54,662 nucleotides of DNA from assembly GCA_035936835.1 (NCBI GenBank), contig DASYVT010000196.1:1-54662 (forward strand), read 5' to 3'. The notes beneath the pieces are model-generated. The model was not told the DNA's origin. It made no database searches and saw nothing but the letters and a program-made list of their open reading frames with translations. Of the stretch, positions 26,722 to 37,700 are shown piece by piece; the first letter of the stretch is position 1, and each line of letters opens with the position of its first letter. Position numbers and translations under genes: made by a program. This stretch comes from Candidatus Methylomirabilota bacterium (GTDB lineage Bacteria > Methylomirabilota > Methylomirabilia > Rokubacteriales > CSP1-6).

Positions 26722-27879
26722 CTAGGAGCCCGCCGCCGCGCCCGAGAGCAGGTGTCGGGCGATGACGAGCTTTTGGATCTGCGAGGTGCCCTCGTAGATT
26801 TGGGTGATCTTCGCGTCCCGGAAGTGCCGCTCGACCTGGTACTCCTTGATGAAGCCGTAGCCGCCGTGGACCTGCACGGCGTCCGTCGTGACGCGCATGG
26901 CCATCTCGGAGGCGAAGAGCTTCGCCATCGCCGCTTGGGGCCCGAAGGGCTCGCCCCTGTCCTTGAGGAACGCCGCGCGCAACGTGAGCAGGCGCGCCGC
27001 CTCAATCGCGGTCGCCATGTCGGCCAGCATCCACTGGACCATTTGGTGCCGGCCGATCGGCACGCCGAAGCTCTTGCGCTCCCGCGCGTAGCCGAGCGCG
27101 GCCTCGTACGCCGCGACGGCGATGCCGACGGCCTGCGCGGCGATGCCGATGCGGCCGCCGTCGATCGTCGTCATGGCGATCTTGAACCCCTGCCCCTCCT
27201 CGCCGAGCCGGCAGGACGCAGGCACGCGGCAGCTCTCGAAGAGAAGCTCGGCCGTGTCGGAGGCGCGGATGCCGAGCTTGTCCTCGGTCTTGACGACGGT
27301 GAAGCCCGGCGTGCCTTTCTCGACGAGGAAGGCGCTGATCCCGCGGGGGCCCTTGGCCCGGTCCGTCTGGGCGAAGACGAGCGCGGCGGCGGCCTCCTTC
27401 CCGTTGCTGACGAAGATCTTCCGGCCGTCGAGGACGTACGCGTCGCCGTCGCGGCGGGCGAGCGTGCTCTGGTTGGTGGCGTCGGAGCCCGCCTCAGGCT
27501 CGGTCAACGAGAAGCAGCCGAGCTTCTGCCCGGAGGCGAACGGGGCCAGGAAGCGACGCTTCTGCTCCTCCGAGCCGAACTTGGCGAGGGGGTCGCAGTA
27601 GAGCGAGTTGTTCACCGTCATGATGACGCCGTGCGAGGCGCAGCCGCGCGAGACTTCTTCGAGCGCCACCGCGTAGGCGACGGTGTCGCCGCCGCTCCCA
27701 CCCCAGGCCTCGGCCACGGCGATGCCCATGAGCCCGAGCTCGCCCATGCGCCGCACGGTCTCCCGCGGAAAGCGCGCCTCGCGGTCGATGGCTGGGGCGA
27801 TGGGGCGGACTTCCTTCTCGGCGAAGTCCCGGGCCACCGCCTGGATCATCTTCTGCTCGTCAGTGAGCTCGATCCGCAT
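26722..27879 (-). CDS. Acyl-CoA dehydrogenase (second of two in the operon)
   Basis: This 385-residue flavoenzyme has LGCFSLTEPEAGSDATNQ near residue 125, VHGGYGFIKEYQVERHFRDAK, and the catalytic Glu363 in IYEGTSQIQKLV. The YEGTSQIQ form is typical of butyryl/short-chain members, which fits a role after isobutyryl-to-butyryl conversion. Electrons would go to the EtfAB encoded just upstream in the same operon. Its N-terminus MRIELTDEQKMIQAVARDFAEKEV is standard for the family. Confidence 0.92.
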   Translation of the reverse strand: MRIELTDEQKMIQAVARDFAEKEVRPIAPAIDREARFPRETVRRMGELGLMGIAVAEAWGGSGGDTVAYAVALEEVSRGCASHGVIMTVNNSLYCDPLAKFGSEEQKRRFLAPFASGQKLGCFSLTEPEAGSDATNQSTLARRDGDAYVLDGRKIFVSNGKEAAAALVFAQTDRAKGPRGISAFLVEKGTPGFTVVKTEDKLGIRASDTAELLFESCRVPASCRLGEEGQGFKIAMTTIDGGRIGIAAQAVGIAVAAYEAALGYARERKSFGVPIGRHQMVQWMLADMATAIEAARLLTLRAAFLKDRGEPFGPQAAMAKLFASEMAMRVTTDAVQVHGGYGFIKEYQVERHFRDAKITQIYEGTSQIQKLVIARHLLSGAAAGS

Positions 27880-27918
27880 TCTGTTCCCCGATCTTCCCTC
27901 AATCGCCCTTGTTCAACT

Positions 27919-27979
27919 CAGCCCTCGCCTCGCGGCTGTGCCGCTCAGCTCGAAAGGCGGGCCCCGTCTCAGCTCGAAC
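27919..27979 (-). repeat. Spacer repeat R2 (GAGCTGAG / GAGGGCTG family)
   Basis: It occupies the gap between etfA and the dehydrogenase. On the minus strand it starts at the etfA stop codon (TAGTTCGAGCTGAGACGG), includes a second TTTCGAGCTGAG block, and ends GCGAGGCGAGGGCTGAG. Relative to R1 the middle block differs, so only the outer motifs are conserved. Confidence 0.7.
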
Positions 27980-28968
27980 TACTTTTCCAGGAGCTTCTTG
28001 AATTCCTGCTCCAGCAGGGGCGCAACCTCGAAGAGGTCGCCCACGATGCCGTAGTCGGCGATCTTGAAGATCGGCGCCTCCGGGTCCTTGTTGATGGCGC
28101 AGATCACCTTGGAGGTCCGCATTCCCGCCAGGTGCTGAATGGCGCCCGAGATGCCGAAGCCCAGGTACAGCTTCGGCGAGATGGTCCGCCCCGTCTGGCC
28201 GATCTGGAAGCGGTGCGGCCGCCACCCGGCGTCCACCGCCGCGCGCGAGGCGCCGACGGCCGCGCCGATCACCTTCGCGAGCGATTCCAGGATCACGAAG
28301 TTCTCCGGCCCCTTGAGCCCGCGACCGCCCGAGACCACGATCTCCGCCTCGGCCAGCTCCGGCAGGCCCGTGGAGGACTCCTCGCGGCGCTCCACCAGGC
28401 TCATGGCGGCGGCGGGCAGCGTGACCGCGGGCTTCTCCACCGAGGCCACCGCTCCCGGCTGCGAGTCGGCCGGCTTGAAGACGTTGGGCCGGAGCGTCGC
28501 GAGCCACGGCGTCTTCGCCCATGTCATCTTCGAAAGCAGCTTGCCCGCGTAGACCGGCCGCGTCGCGATCAGCTTGCCGTCCTCGAGCGTCAGCGCCGTC
28601 GAATCTGCGGAGAGCCCCGCGCCGAGGCGGGCGGCCAGCCGCGCCATGACCTCGCGCTGCCGCGCCGTCACCGCGCCGAAGAAGGCCTGAGGCGATTCCT
28701 TCTGGCAGAGCTCCGCCAGCACCGGGGCCCACACTTCCCCACGGTACGGAGCGAACGCGGGATTCTCGAGGAGCAGGACGCGCTTCGCGCCCCACTGCCC
28801 GAGCTGCGCGATGCCGGCGTCGGTGGCCGTGTCCGTCAGCCACACTGCCTCGGCCGGAGCGCCCATCTGCTTTGCCAAGCGCGATGCCTCGCCCAGCACC
28901 TCGGCCATGACCTTCTTCGGATTGCCCTGCCTGTCGTCCTCGACCAGAGACCAGAAAGAACCCGCCAT
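27979..28968 (-). CDS. etfA: Electron transfer flavoprotein alpha subunit
   Basis: From the ATG at 28968 (MAGSFWSLVEDDRQGNPKKV) the product is 329 residues; the longer open frame upstream lies in etfB and is not used. The C-terminal FAD domain shows VVSGGRGLKGPENF, the QTGRTISPKLYLGFGISGAIQH segment and AINKDPEAPIFKIADYGIVGD, the ETF-alpha signature. The pair accepts electrons from the two acyl-CoA dehydrogenases encoded downstream and would hand them to ETF-quinone oxidoreductase, which is not in the window. There are 26 bp between etfB and etfA. Confidence 0.94.
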   Translation of the reverse strand: MAGSFWSLVEDDRQGNPKKVMAEVLGEASRLAKQMGAPAEAVWLTDTATDAGIAQLGQWGAKRVLLLENPAFAPYRGEVWAPVLAELCQKESPQAFFGAVTARQREVMARLAARLGAGLSADSTALTLEDGKLIATRPVYAGKLLSKMTWAKTPWLATLRPNVFKPADSQPGAVASVEKPAVTLPAAAMSLVERREESSTGLPELAEAEIVVSGGRGLKGPENFVILESLAKVIGAAVGASRAAVDAGWRPHRFQIGQTGRTISPKLYLGFGISGAIQHLAGMRTSKVICAINKDPEAPIFKIADYGIVGDLFEVAPLLEQEFKKLLEK

Positions 28969-28994
28969 GAGATTCGTTTCTCCCGTTGAGTGTT

Positions 28995-29774
28995 CTAGAT
29001 GGCCTTCGCGTCTTCGCGAAGGGCGCGGACGAGTTCCTTGGCGGCCTCCGCCAGCTCGCCTGGGATGATGCGCCCCGGGGGCCGCGGCGGCAGCGCCTCG
29101 AGCTTGATGACCGACAGCGCCGGTGTCTCGGCCGTGAGGCCGAGATCGGCGGTCTTGACGTCCTTGATCTCCTTCTTCTTGGCTCCCATGATGCCCTTCA
29201 GCGTCGGGTACCGCGGCTCGTTCAAGCCCTTCTGGGCCGACACCACCGCGGGCAGCGGCAGGTCGAAAAGCTCGAGCCCACCCTCGACCTGGCGGCCGAC
29301 GCGGATAGCCTTGCCGGCCTCGTCCACCGACGCCTCCATGATCCAGGACGCGCAGGGCCAACCCAGCAGCTCGGCGACGCCCGCGCCCACCGCGCCCATG
29401 TCGTCGTCGATGGCCTGGCGCCCGAAGAGCGCCAATGCCGGCGCCTCCTGCTTGATCACGGCCGCGAGCGCGCGCGCCGTCATGAGCGTGTCGACCAGCT
29501 CCCAGGCGGGATCGTTCAGGTGAATGGCGCGGTCTGCGCCCATGGCCAGGCACGAGCGCAGGGCTTCCTTGACACGGTCCGGGCCGAGGGAAACGGCGAC
29601 GACCTCGCCCTGCCCGCGCTTCTCCTTGATCCGAAGCCCCTCCTCGAGCGCGTACTCGTCATAGGGGGAGACGATCCAGGTGATGCCGGCCGTATCGATG
29701 GCCTTGGGGTCCGACCCGATCTTGACCTGGGTCGCCGTGTCCGGCACCTGCTTGATCATCACGAGAATCTTCAT
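28995..29774 (-). CDS. etfB: Electron transfer flavoprotein beta subunit
   Basis: This 259-residue protein starts MKILVMIKQVPDTATQVKI and has the AMP-binding domain with ALFGRQAIDDDMGAVG and the ETF-beta signature LNEPRYPTLKGIMGAKKKEIK (residues about 188-208). It forms the heterodimer with EtfA. The start overlaps the regulator stop by 4 bp (ATGA, 29771-29774), so regulator and ETF are co-expressed. A sequence TGTTCTAGA at its stop resembles half of the palindrome upstream of the regulator; this may be chance. Confidence 0.94.
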   Translation of the reverse strand: MKILVMIKQVPDTATQVKIGSDPKAIDTAGITWIVSPYDEYALEEGLRIKEKRGQGEVVAVSLGPDRVKEALRSCLAMGADRAIHLNDPAWELVDTLMTARALAAVIKQEAPALALFGRQAIDDDMGAVGAGVAELLGWPCASWIMEASVDEAGKAIRVGRQVEGGLELFDLPLPAVVSAQKGLNEPRYPTLKGIMGAKKKEIKDVKTADLGLTAETPALSVIKLEALPPRPPGRIIPGELAEAAKELVRALREDAKAI

Positions 29775-30505
29775 GCAGTGGCGCTCCTGTCGTAGTGGAG
29801 TTGGCGCGTGATCCGGAAGCGGTCGCCGGGAATGAACACCCGGTCGTACACGATGGGGCGCGATTCGGCGTCGGTCGAGACGCGGTCGGAGCGGAAGCAG
29901 GGCACGCCGGGCGCGCAGCCGAGCTCGCGCGCCGCGCGGGCCGGCAGCGTCTCGGCGGAGACGGTCTCACGCGCGCCGGTGATCTCGATGCCGAGCTTGA
30001 AAGCCAGCACCTGGCGGAGCGGTGTGACCGCGAGGTCGGCCTTCGCCACCTCCTCGCCGAGCGCCGCGGGCAGGTGCGAGACCTGGAAGCTCGTGGGGTG
30101 CCCGTCCACCAGCCTCAACCGCTCGAGCACGAAGACGCGGGCGCCGGGCTCGAGCGCGAGCTCGCGCGCCGCGTGCCGGTCGGTCCGGGCGCGCTGGGTG
30201 CGGAGGAAGCGCGTGGAGACGTTCTCGCCGACCGCGGTGAGATCGCCGGCGAAGGCGCGGAAGTGCAGGATGTCGTAGTCGACTGACGGCGCCGCCACGA
30301 AGGTGCCGAGGCCGTGCCGCCGCGTGATCAGGCCGTCTCGTTCCAGCACCTCGAGCGCCTGGCGGAGGGTCATGAGGGTGACGCCGAAGTCCATCGCCAA
30401 GCGGCGCTGGTTGTCGAGGCGCTCGCCAGGGCCGATGCGGCCCGCACTGATCTTGTCGCGCAGGGCTTCCGCGATCTGGTGGTACCGGGGCACGCGGCTC
30501 CGCAC
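29771..30505 (-). CDS. GntR-family regulator with UTRA effector domain
   Basis: This 244-residue protein has an N-terminal winged helix (YHQIAEALRDKISAGRIGPGERLDNQRRLAMDFGVTLMTLRQAL, residues about 8-52, then GLITRRHGLGTFVA) and a C-terminal UTRA/chorismate-lyase-like domain (about 90-240) that binds a small effector. It starts with GTG behind AAGGAGG. It is the first gene of the acyl-CoA operon and overlaps etfB. A repressor that senses a pathway acid or acyl-CoA is the natural inference. A palindrome 22 bp upstream of the start is the likely operator. Confidence 0.88.
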   Translation of the reverse strand: MRSRVPRYHQIAEALRDKISAGRIGPGERLDNQRRLAMDFGVTLMTLRQALEVLERDGLITRRHGLGTFVAAPSVDYDILHFRAFAGDLTAVGENVSTRFLRTQRARTDRHAARELALEPGARVFVLERLRLVDGHPTSFQVSHLPAALGEEVAKADLAVTPLRQVLAFKLGIEITGARETVSAETLPARAARELGCAPGVPCFRSDRVSTDAESRPIVYDRVFIPGDRFRITRQLHYDRSATA

Positions 30506-30526
30506 GGCGCCTCCTTAAAAGTCGCG

Positions 30527-30542
30527 AGTGTTCTAGAACTCT
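30527..30542. promoter_or_regulatory. Palindromic candidate operator for the GntR regulator
   Basis: AGTGTTCTAGAACTCT is a 16-bp near-perfect palindrome (perfect core GTTCTAGAAC) that lies 22-37 bp upstream of the regulator start, the place expected for an autoregulatory operator. GntR proteins of the HutC/UTRA type bind palindromes of about this size. No convincing -35/-10 pair was found beside it. The rest of the gap to trpD (30543-30669) shows nothing else. Confidence 0.5.
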
Positions 30543-30669
30543 GGCGGCCGCTCGGCTCCCACGTCGAGCTTCGGGACGGGATTCCAGTCAGGCCGGACAG
30601 GCAGTTACGGCAACCGGAGGAATTGTACCCGGGGGCCTGGACCCCGGTCAAGGGGCGCCCGAGAGGGCG

Positions 30670-31737
30670 CTATTCGCTGCCCAGGCGCTGTGAGAGGGCG
30701 ACCAGGCCCACCAGCCTGGCGGCGGCCGCTCCCGAATCGATGGACTGCGCGGCCAGCGCCACGCCTTCCTTGAAATCGCGCGCCTTGCCGCCCACCACGA
30801 GGGCAGCCGCCGCGTTCATCAGCACGATGTCTCGGCGCGGGCCGGGTTCGCCCGCCAGGACCTGGCGGATGATCAGGGCGTTCTCCGCGCGATCGCCGCC
30901 GCGCAGGTCCTGGATCGTGGCCCGCGACAGCCCGAAATCCTCGGGGCGAACGGTCGAGCTCCGGACCACTCCCTCGTGGACTTCGGAGATGTGACTCGGG
31001 CCGGTGTTGGAGATCTCGTCGAGCCCGTCGGCGCCGTGGACGACGAAGGCTCTCAAGGTGCCGAGCTCGGCCAGGACGCGGGCGAGCGTCTCCGTCAGCG
31101 CGTCCGAGTAGACCCCGATGATCTGGGCGTTGGCGCCGGCGGGGTTGGTCAGCGGCCCCAGCATGTTGAAGACGGTGCGGATGCCCATCTCGCGGCGCGC
31201 CGCCATGACGTGCTTCATGGCCGTATGCAGGAGCGGCGCGTAGAGGAAGCCGATCCCGACCTCGTCCACGCAGCGGGCGATCTTGGCCGGCGGGAGCTCG
31301 ATGTTGATGCCGAGCGTCTCGACCACGTCGGCGGACCCGCAGAGCGAGGAGACCGAGCGGTTGCCGTGCTTGGCGACCTTGAGCCCGGCCCCAGCCACGA
31401 CAAAAGCGGTGGCGGTGGACACGTTGAACGTCCCGGAGGCGTCGCCGCCCGTGCCAGCGGTGTCGATCAGCATCTCGCGGTCCGTGCCCGTCGCCCCCAC
31501 GACCTCGCCTGCCTGCGTTCGGACCTTGACCGCCTTCTGGCGCATCACCTGGGCGAAGCCGATCAGCTCCTCCACCGTCTCGCCCTTCATCCGGAGCGCG
31601 GTGAGGAACGCGGCGATCTGGGCGTTCGTCGCCGCGCCCGACATGATCGCCTCCATGGCCGCCGCCGCCTCGATGCGCGAGAGATCCCTGCGATCCACGA
31701 GGGCGCGCACGGCCTCGGTGATGATCGGACTGGTCAC
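30670..31737 (-). CDS. trpD: Anthranilate phosphoribosyltransferase
   Basis: This 355-residue enzyme joins anthranilate to PRPP in tryptophan synthesis. Motifs are DTAGTGGDASGTFNVSTATAF (the GTGGD PRPP loop, residues about 92-112), KHGNRSVSSLCGSADVVE, and FLYAPLLHTAMKHV...FNMLGPLTNPA. The length is typical. It starts with GTG, which overlaps the giant kinase stop by 4 bp (GTGA), and no other trp gene is visible. The tight coupling to a sensor kinase is odd. A TrpD2/YbiB-type paralogue is possible, but the catalytic motifs look complete. Confidence 0.92.
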   Translation of the reverse strand: MTSPIITEAVRALVDRRDLSRIEAAAAMEAIMSGAATNAQIAAFLTALRMKGETVEELIGFAQVMRQKAVKVRTQAGEVVGATGTDREMLIDTAGTGGDASGTFNVSTATAFVVAGAGLKVAKHGNRSVSSLCGSADVVETLGINIELPPAKIARCVDEVGIGFLYAPLLHTAMKHVMAARREMGIRTVFNMLGPLTNPAGANAQIIGVYSDALTETLARVLAELGTLRAFVVHGADGLDEISNTGPSHISEVHEGVVRSSTVRPEDFGLSRATIQDLRGGDRAENALIIRQVLAGEPGPRRDIVLMNAAAALVVGGKARDFKEGVALAAQSIDSGAAAARLVGLVALSQRLGSE

Positions 31738-34700
31738 GGCCGTTCGCCTCCCCGCTCCCCGCGCGGCCTGATCGCGGCGGCGGCATCGAGCACCTCGCCG
31801 ATATTGACCGGCTTGGCGAGCACCGAATGCACGCCGCTGGCCTGGAGCTCCTCCGGGGAAACCTCGACCGCGAAGCCGCTGACCAGGATCACCGGCAGGC
31901 CCGGCACCGCGTCGCGCACGGCGCGGGCGAGCTCCCAGCCCGTCATCCCGGGCATGCTCAGATCGCTGAAGACCAGGTCGAGCGGCTCACTCCTGATGCG
32001 CGAGAGCCCCTCGGAGGCGCTGCGCGCGACCCCGACCGTGTGCCCGGCCGAGCGGAGCACGTCGGCGACCATGTCCCCCACGGACTCCTCGTCGTCGACC
32101 ACGAGGCAGCGCAGCGTCACCGCGGGCCCGGCCGCGCCGGCATCGGGGACCGGCGCCCGCGGCGCGGCGCCGACCGGGAAGAGCAAGGTGAACGTCGTTC
32201 CCCGGCCCTCCTGGCTGTCAACGGTGATGGTCGCGCCGTGCCGCGAGAGAATGCCGTAGGTCATGGACAGCCCGAGCCCCGTCCCCTTGGGACCCTTCGT
32301 CGTGAAGAACGGGTCGAAGATCTTGCCCCGCACGGCCTCCGGGATCCCGACACCCGTGTCGACGACGCGGAGCTCGATCGACTCCCCCCGGCGCGCCGTC
32401 GAGAGCGTGAGCGTGCCGCCGCGGGGCATGGCGTCCACCGCGTTGAGGATCAGGTTGGTCATCACCTCTCGAAGCTCGGCCGGGTCGCTGAGCGTCGTCG
32501 GCAGGTCGGTGGAGAGCTCGGTCACCGCGCTAATGGCGATCCCGCGCCGCGGCGGCTCGAGGCGCCATGAGGATTCGGTCAGCTCGAGCGCCTCGCGGAC
32601 GACCTGGTTGAGGTCCACCGCGACGGCAGGCTGGTCCCGCCGGATGCGCGTGAACTCCTGGAGCCGCCGGACCGTTTTCGCGCCGTCCGTCGCCGAGCGC
32701 TCGATGATCTGAAGCCATTGGCGCGCCGTTGGGTCCGCGACTCGGTGCAGCAGCAGCTGGGCGCGCCCCAGGATGGCGGCGAGGAGGTTGTTGAAATCGT
32801 GCGCCACGCCCGAGGCCATCTCGCCGAGCGCGCGGAGCTTCTCGCTGCGCACCAGCTGATCCTGCGCCAGCGCCAGGTCCTCGTAGGCGCGGGTGCGGTC
32901 CTGGTAGAGCCGCGCGCTGCGAAGCGCCAGCGCCGCCAGGCCCGCGATGTTCGTCAGCACGCGCTCGTCGGCCTCGGAGAAGGGCCTGTCGGTGCTGCGC
33001 AGCGCCAACACGCCCACCACCTGGGAGCCGGCCAGCATGGGCACGCCGATCCAGTGCGGCAGGGCCTGGTTGCCCGGCGCGGGCTCCATGCCGCGGCGGA
33101 CGCATTCCCCGGCGTAGTCGTCCGTCCGGATGGGCCGGCCCGACGTCGCGACGTTGGCCATGAGGCCTATCCGGTCGTGGATGGAGCGCCGCGGCAGCTC
33201 GAGGTCGCGGACGCCGTCCTGCATGCGCAGGAGCGGCACCATCTCCGCCGTGGCGTCGTCGATGACGACCAGGACCGTGTGGCGGGCGTCGAGGAGCCGC
33301 GCAACCTGGCGGTGGATGGCCTCGACCACGTCCTCCTGGCGCAGCTGGCCCGTGACGGTGCGGGAGAGGTCGTGGAGCACGGAGAGCTCAGACAGGAGCG
33401 CCTCGCTCTCCTCGAGCCGGAGCCGCGTCTGGCGTGTCAGGTCGGCGTTGTCCATGAAGAGGCCGACCTGGGAGGCGACGCCCTCGATCAGCCGCACGTC
33501 CTGCGGCGGGAACGAACGCCCCGTCTCCCACCAGACGAGGAACACCCCGCCCACAGGCTCGCCGCCGGCCAGGGCGGGCGCGAAGAGGACGGAGTGAGAG
33601 TCGATGCCCTCGAACACCTGCTGGTCTATGCGGGGATCGTTTTTCACGTCCACGGACCAGGCCGCCCGCCCCTCGCGCATCAGTTGACGGAGAGCGGGCA
33701 TGCGCTCGAGCACGAAGGGGCGGGCGAGGAAGGTCTCCACGAGGGCCTTGGGCACGTGCCAGCCCGCCGCCGGGACCAGCGCGCTCTTGTCGACCGAGAG
33801 CGTGTAGACGCCCACCATGTCGGCGCCGAACGTGCGGCCGACCTCGGCGGCCACGCGACGCAGGGCCTCCCCCACGCCCTCGGGCTCCGAGAGCGCCTGG
33901 CTCACGGCCAGGAGCGTCGTCGCCTCCTGCAGGCGCTCCTGGACGAGTCCGTAGAGACGCTGGTTCTCGAGGGCGAGCGCCATCTGGTTGCCGATGGCCA
34001 TCCCGAGGTCCTTCTGCCACGGCTCGAACGGGGTGACGCGCTCCGTATAGTCGAGCGTCATGACGCCGATGACTTCGTCCTGCCGGATGAGCGGCACGAC
34101 CATGTAGGACTTGATGTGGAAGGCTTCGACCCAGGCCCGCGGGATCAGGTCGGTGTCCGAGGCGTCGGGGACGATCGCGGGACGGCGCGTCTCGATGGCC
34201 TGGGCGTGGATCGGCACCTCGCGCGGAAGGTCGTCGACCATAGCCTCGAAAGCGGTCCAGAGCACGGGCTCCTTCCGCCCGTCCGCGAACTGAGACATGA
34301 GCGGGATGACGTGGTCGCCCTCCCACCGCTCGATGCTGCAACGGTCCACTCCGCAGACCACCGCGATTCGCTGCGCAACCTGCTTGAGCATGCGGCGCGG
34401 CTCGAGGGTCGAGTTGAGGATCTCGGCCACCTCGAGGAGCGAGCGGGTCTGTTGGAGCCGCTGGGCGGTCTGAGCGTACAGTCCGGCGTTGCGGATGGCC
34501 ACGGCGGCCTGGGCGACGAAGCTCTCGATCAGCTCGCGCTCGTCGGAGCCGAGCCGGAGCGGCGCCCGCCCGCACAGCGCGAGGACGCCCAGGAGCTGGT
34601 CCTGGAGGACGATGGGCACGCCGAGGAAGCTCGTGAGGCCGTGCTCCCGCCACCACGACTCCGCGAGCAGCCGGCCATCGCCCACCGCATCCGGGATGGA

Positions 34701-37700
34701 CAGGGCCTGGCGCTGCACCGCCACCACCCCGATGGGGCCCTGGCCGAAGGCCATGGTCCGGAGCGGATACGTCGCCCCCATCGGCTCGTCCGAGAACGCA
34801 CGCACGCGCAGCGTTTCGCTCTCCGTCTCGGCGACCCACACTGACACCACGGGCACGCCCATGAGGGCGGCTGCGGCCCGCGCGATGCCTCCCAGCACCT
34901 CGTCCGTGTCGAGCGATGACGAGACGAGCTGGGTCAGGCGGGCCAGTGAGCGCAGCCGCTCGGCCTGCTGCGCCGCCTCGCGGTAGAGCCGCGCGTGTTC
35001 GATGGCGACGGCGGCCTGGCCGGCGAAGGCCTCGGCGACTTCCTGGTCGCGACGGCTGAAGGCCCGCCGTGCCCGGAAGATGAGCACCCCGATGATGCGC
35101 TCGCCCACGCGCAGCGGCAGCCCCATGAAGTGCGTGTAGCCGAGCCGCCGGTCGGCGGCCATGTGCTGCGGCAGGAGATCGGGCAGTGAGTCGAGATGGC
35201 CGATGATCGGCTGCCCATGGGCGACGACCCTGCCGGCGAGGCTCTCTCCCACCTTGATGCGCGGCTGGAGCATGCTCTCGGGCGCGGAACCGGCCAAGCC
35301 CGCCACGACCAGCTCGTCGCCGTCGAGGAGCCGGAAGCCGGCGTTGTCCACGTCGAGCAGCCGCATGGCCTCCTCCGCCACGCCCGTCAGCAGCGTGTCG
35401 GTGGGCGCGAGCAGGCCGATCTTCTTGTTCACCTCGAGCAGCGCGGAGAGGGAAGCGCGGCCGCTCCGCTCGTCGGCGAAGAGCCGGGCGTTTTCGATGG
35501 CGACCGCCGCCTGGCCGCCCAGCGCCGTCATCACCTCGATCTCCGCCGCGGAGACCGGGTGCGGCTGCCACCAGAACACCGTGAGACCCCCGTAGGGCTC
35601 GCCCTTGATGAAGATGGGGACGGAGAGCACGCCCCGGTAGCCCTCGCGCTCGACCAGGATCCGCGTGTCCGTGGACAGCGGGATCGCCGGATCGTTGAGG
35701 ATGTCCTCGGTCCAGACAGGACTCCGTTCGCGGATGGCGCGGCCGGCGGTGCCTTCGCCCACACGCACGCGCAGGCCGCGGAGGAACTCGCTCGAGACAC
35801 CCGTGGCCCGCGCATACGTCAACAGGCCGGTGTCTGCATCGGCGCGGAAGATTCCGACGGCCGCCGCGCCCGTGAGACCCTGGCAGCGCTCGACGATGGC
35901 GTCGAGGATCTGGTCGAGCTCGAGCGAAGACGCGAGGGCCCCGCTGACCTCGAACAGCGCCCGATAGCGCGCCGCGCTCTGCTGGGCCTCGGCGAAGAGC
36001 TGGGCATTGTCGATCGCGATGGCGGCATGGCTGGCGAAGGAGAGCAGGAGGTCCATGTCGGCCGCCACGAAAGCGTGGGGCGTGCGCGTGAAGACATTGA
36101 GGACGCCCACCAGCCGCTCGCGCACGAGGAGCGGGATGACGGCGCCCGAGACGACGCCCTCGGCCCTGAGCCACGGGAGACCCACGACCCCGGGCTCGGC
36201 CTCGATCCGGTCGATGAGGATGGGCTGGCGGCTCGCGGCGGCCCGGCCGGTGACGCCTTCGCCGAACGCGAGACTGCCGACCCGCTCCGTGGCCGAGCGT
36301 CCGAGCATGCCCGCCTCGGCGCAGAAGCGGAGCCGGTCGCCCTCGGCGACGGCGAGCCGCGCCGCGCCATCCGCCACGAGCCCGCGGGCGGCGCCCACGA
36401 TCGCGGCCAGCACGTCCTCGAGCGAGCGGGCGGCCGTGAGGGTGTGGCCGATCCGCGCGAGCGTCTCGAGCCGCCGGCTCTGCTCCTCCATCTCGGCCAG
36501 GAGCAGCGCGCGCTCGACCGCCTGCCCGATCTGGTGGGCAACGGCCTCCAAGACCTTGATCTCCTCGGGCAGGAACTCGCGCTGCTCCTGGGAGATGAGC
36601 GACATCACACCCCAGGTCCGCCCCTTGACGGGGATGGGCAGGGCGAGCTGCGTCCGGTGGGCGCGCACGGCCTGCAGCTGGGTCAGCCAGGGCTCGGTGA
36701 GCGCCGACGGGTCGAGGTGGGTCACGATCAGCCGCCCCGTCCGGGCCGCCTCGCCGACATAGGAGCCGTCGACCGGCCTCACGCGGATATGGGCCGCGAA
36801 CTCGAGCGTGAGCCCGCGCTGGGCGATCAACGTCAGCGTGCCGTCGGTCGGATCGAGCTGGTGCACGCCGCCCACGTCCATCTGCGCCAGCGCGCGGACG
36901 ACATCGAGCATCTCCCCGGCGGTGGCGACGACGTCGGCCGAGCGGCCCATGCTGAGCGCCACGGCGTTGAGAGCCTCGAGCTCGCGGTTTCGCCGGGCCA
37001 GCCCCAGATCGGGATCGGACGGCTCCGGCTCGAGCAGCGGCTCAACCGCCCGCCGGCGCGGCGCCCCGGGCTCGCGGTAGAGCAGGAGCGCCGCCGCGGC
37101 GCTGGCGAGCCCGCATATCCCCAGCCCCGTCAGCCACCCCACGAGAGCGCGCCGGCGGCCTTCGCCGTCATCGGCGACGAGCAGCCAGAGCCGGCCCGGC
37201 CCTGAGACGGCGACCTGGCCGGCGGGACGGACGAGGAAATCCCGCCCACCGTCGAGGCTGACCTTGCCGGCCACTGTCGCTCCGATCCAGTCCGCCGTCG
37301 GCGGACGCTGGAGAGACGAGACGAGCGGACGGCCATTGACGAGGAACAGCATGCCGGGCCGGGCAGAAGCTCCCGCGGCCGGCGGCGCCACGTTCTCGAG
37401 CCGGCGGGCGATGACCACGAAACCCGCGGGCCGGGCCTCCCCCGCATTTCCCGCCGCCGGGCCGACCACGGGGACTGCGGCGACGACATAGGGATGGCCG
37501 TTGAGAACCGTCAGCCCGGGCGGCGATGCGCTGATGGCCGCGGGGTCGGGAATGGGCGTCGGCGGCAGTGCGGGCACCTGGAGGAGCGCGCTCCCCGCGA
37601 CGTCGAGGACCGAGACGAAATCGGCAACCCGCTCGAGGGTGAGGGCGGCAAGACGCGGCGAGACGCCTCGGGCCAACGTCGCCCAGTCGCCCTTGGCGAC

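Noticed and set aside
35196-37205. 669-codon plus-strand open frame opposite the GAF region
   Set aside because: Antisense shadow of the kinase, with no recognisable protein features.
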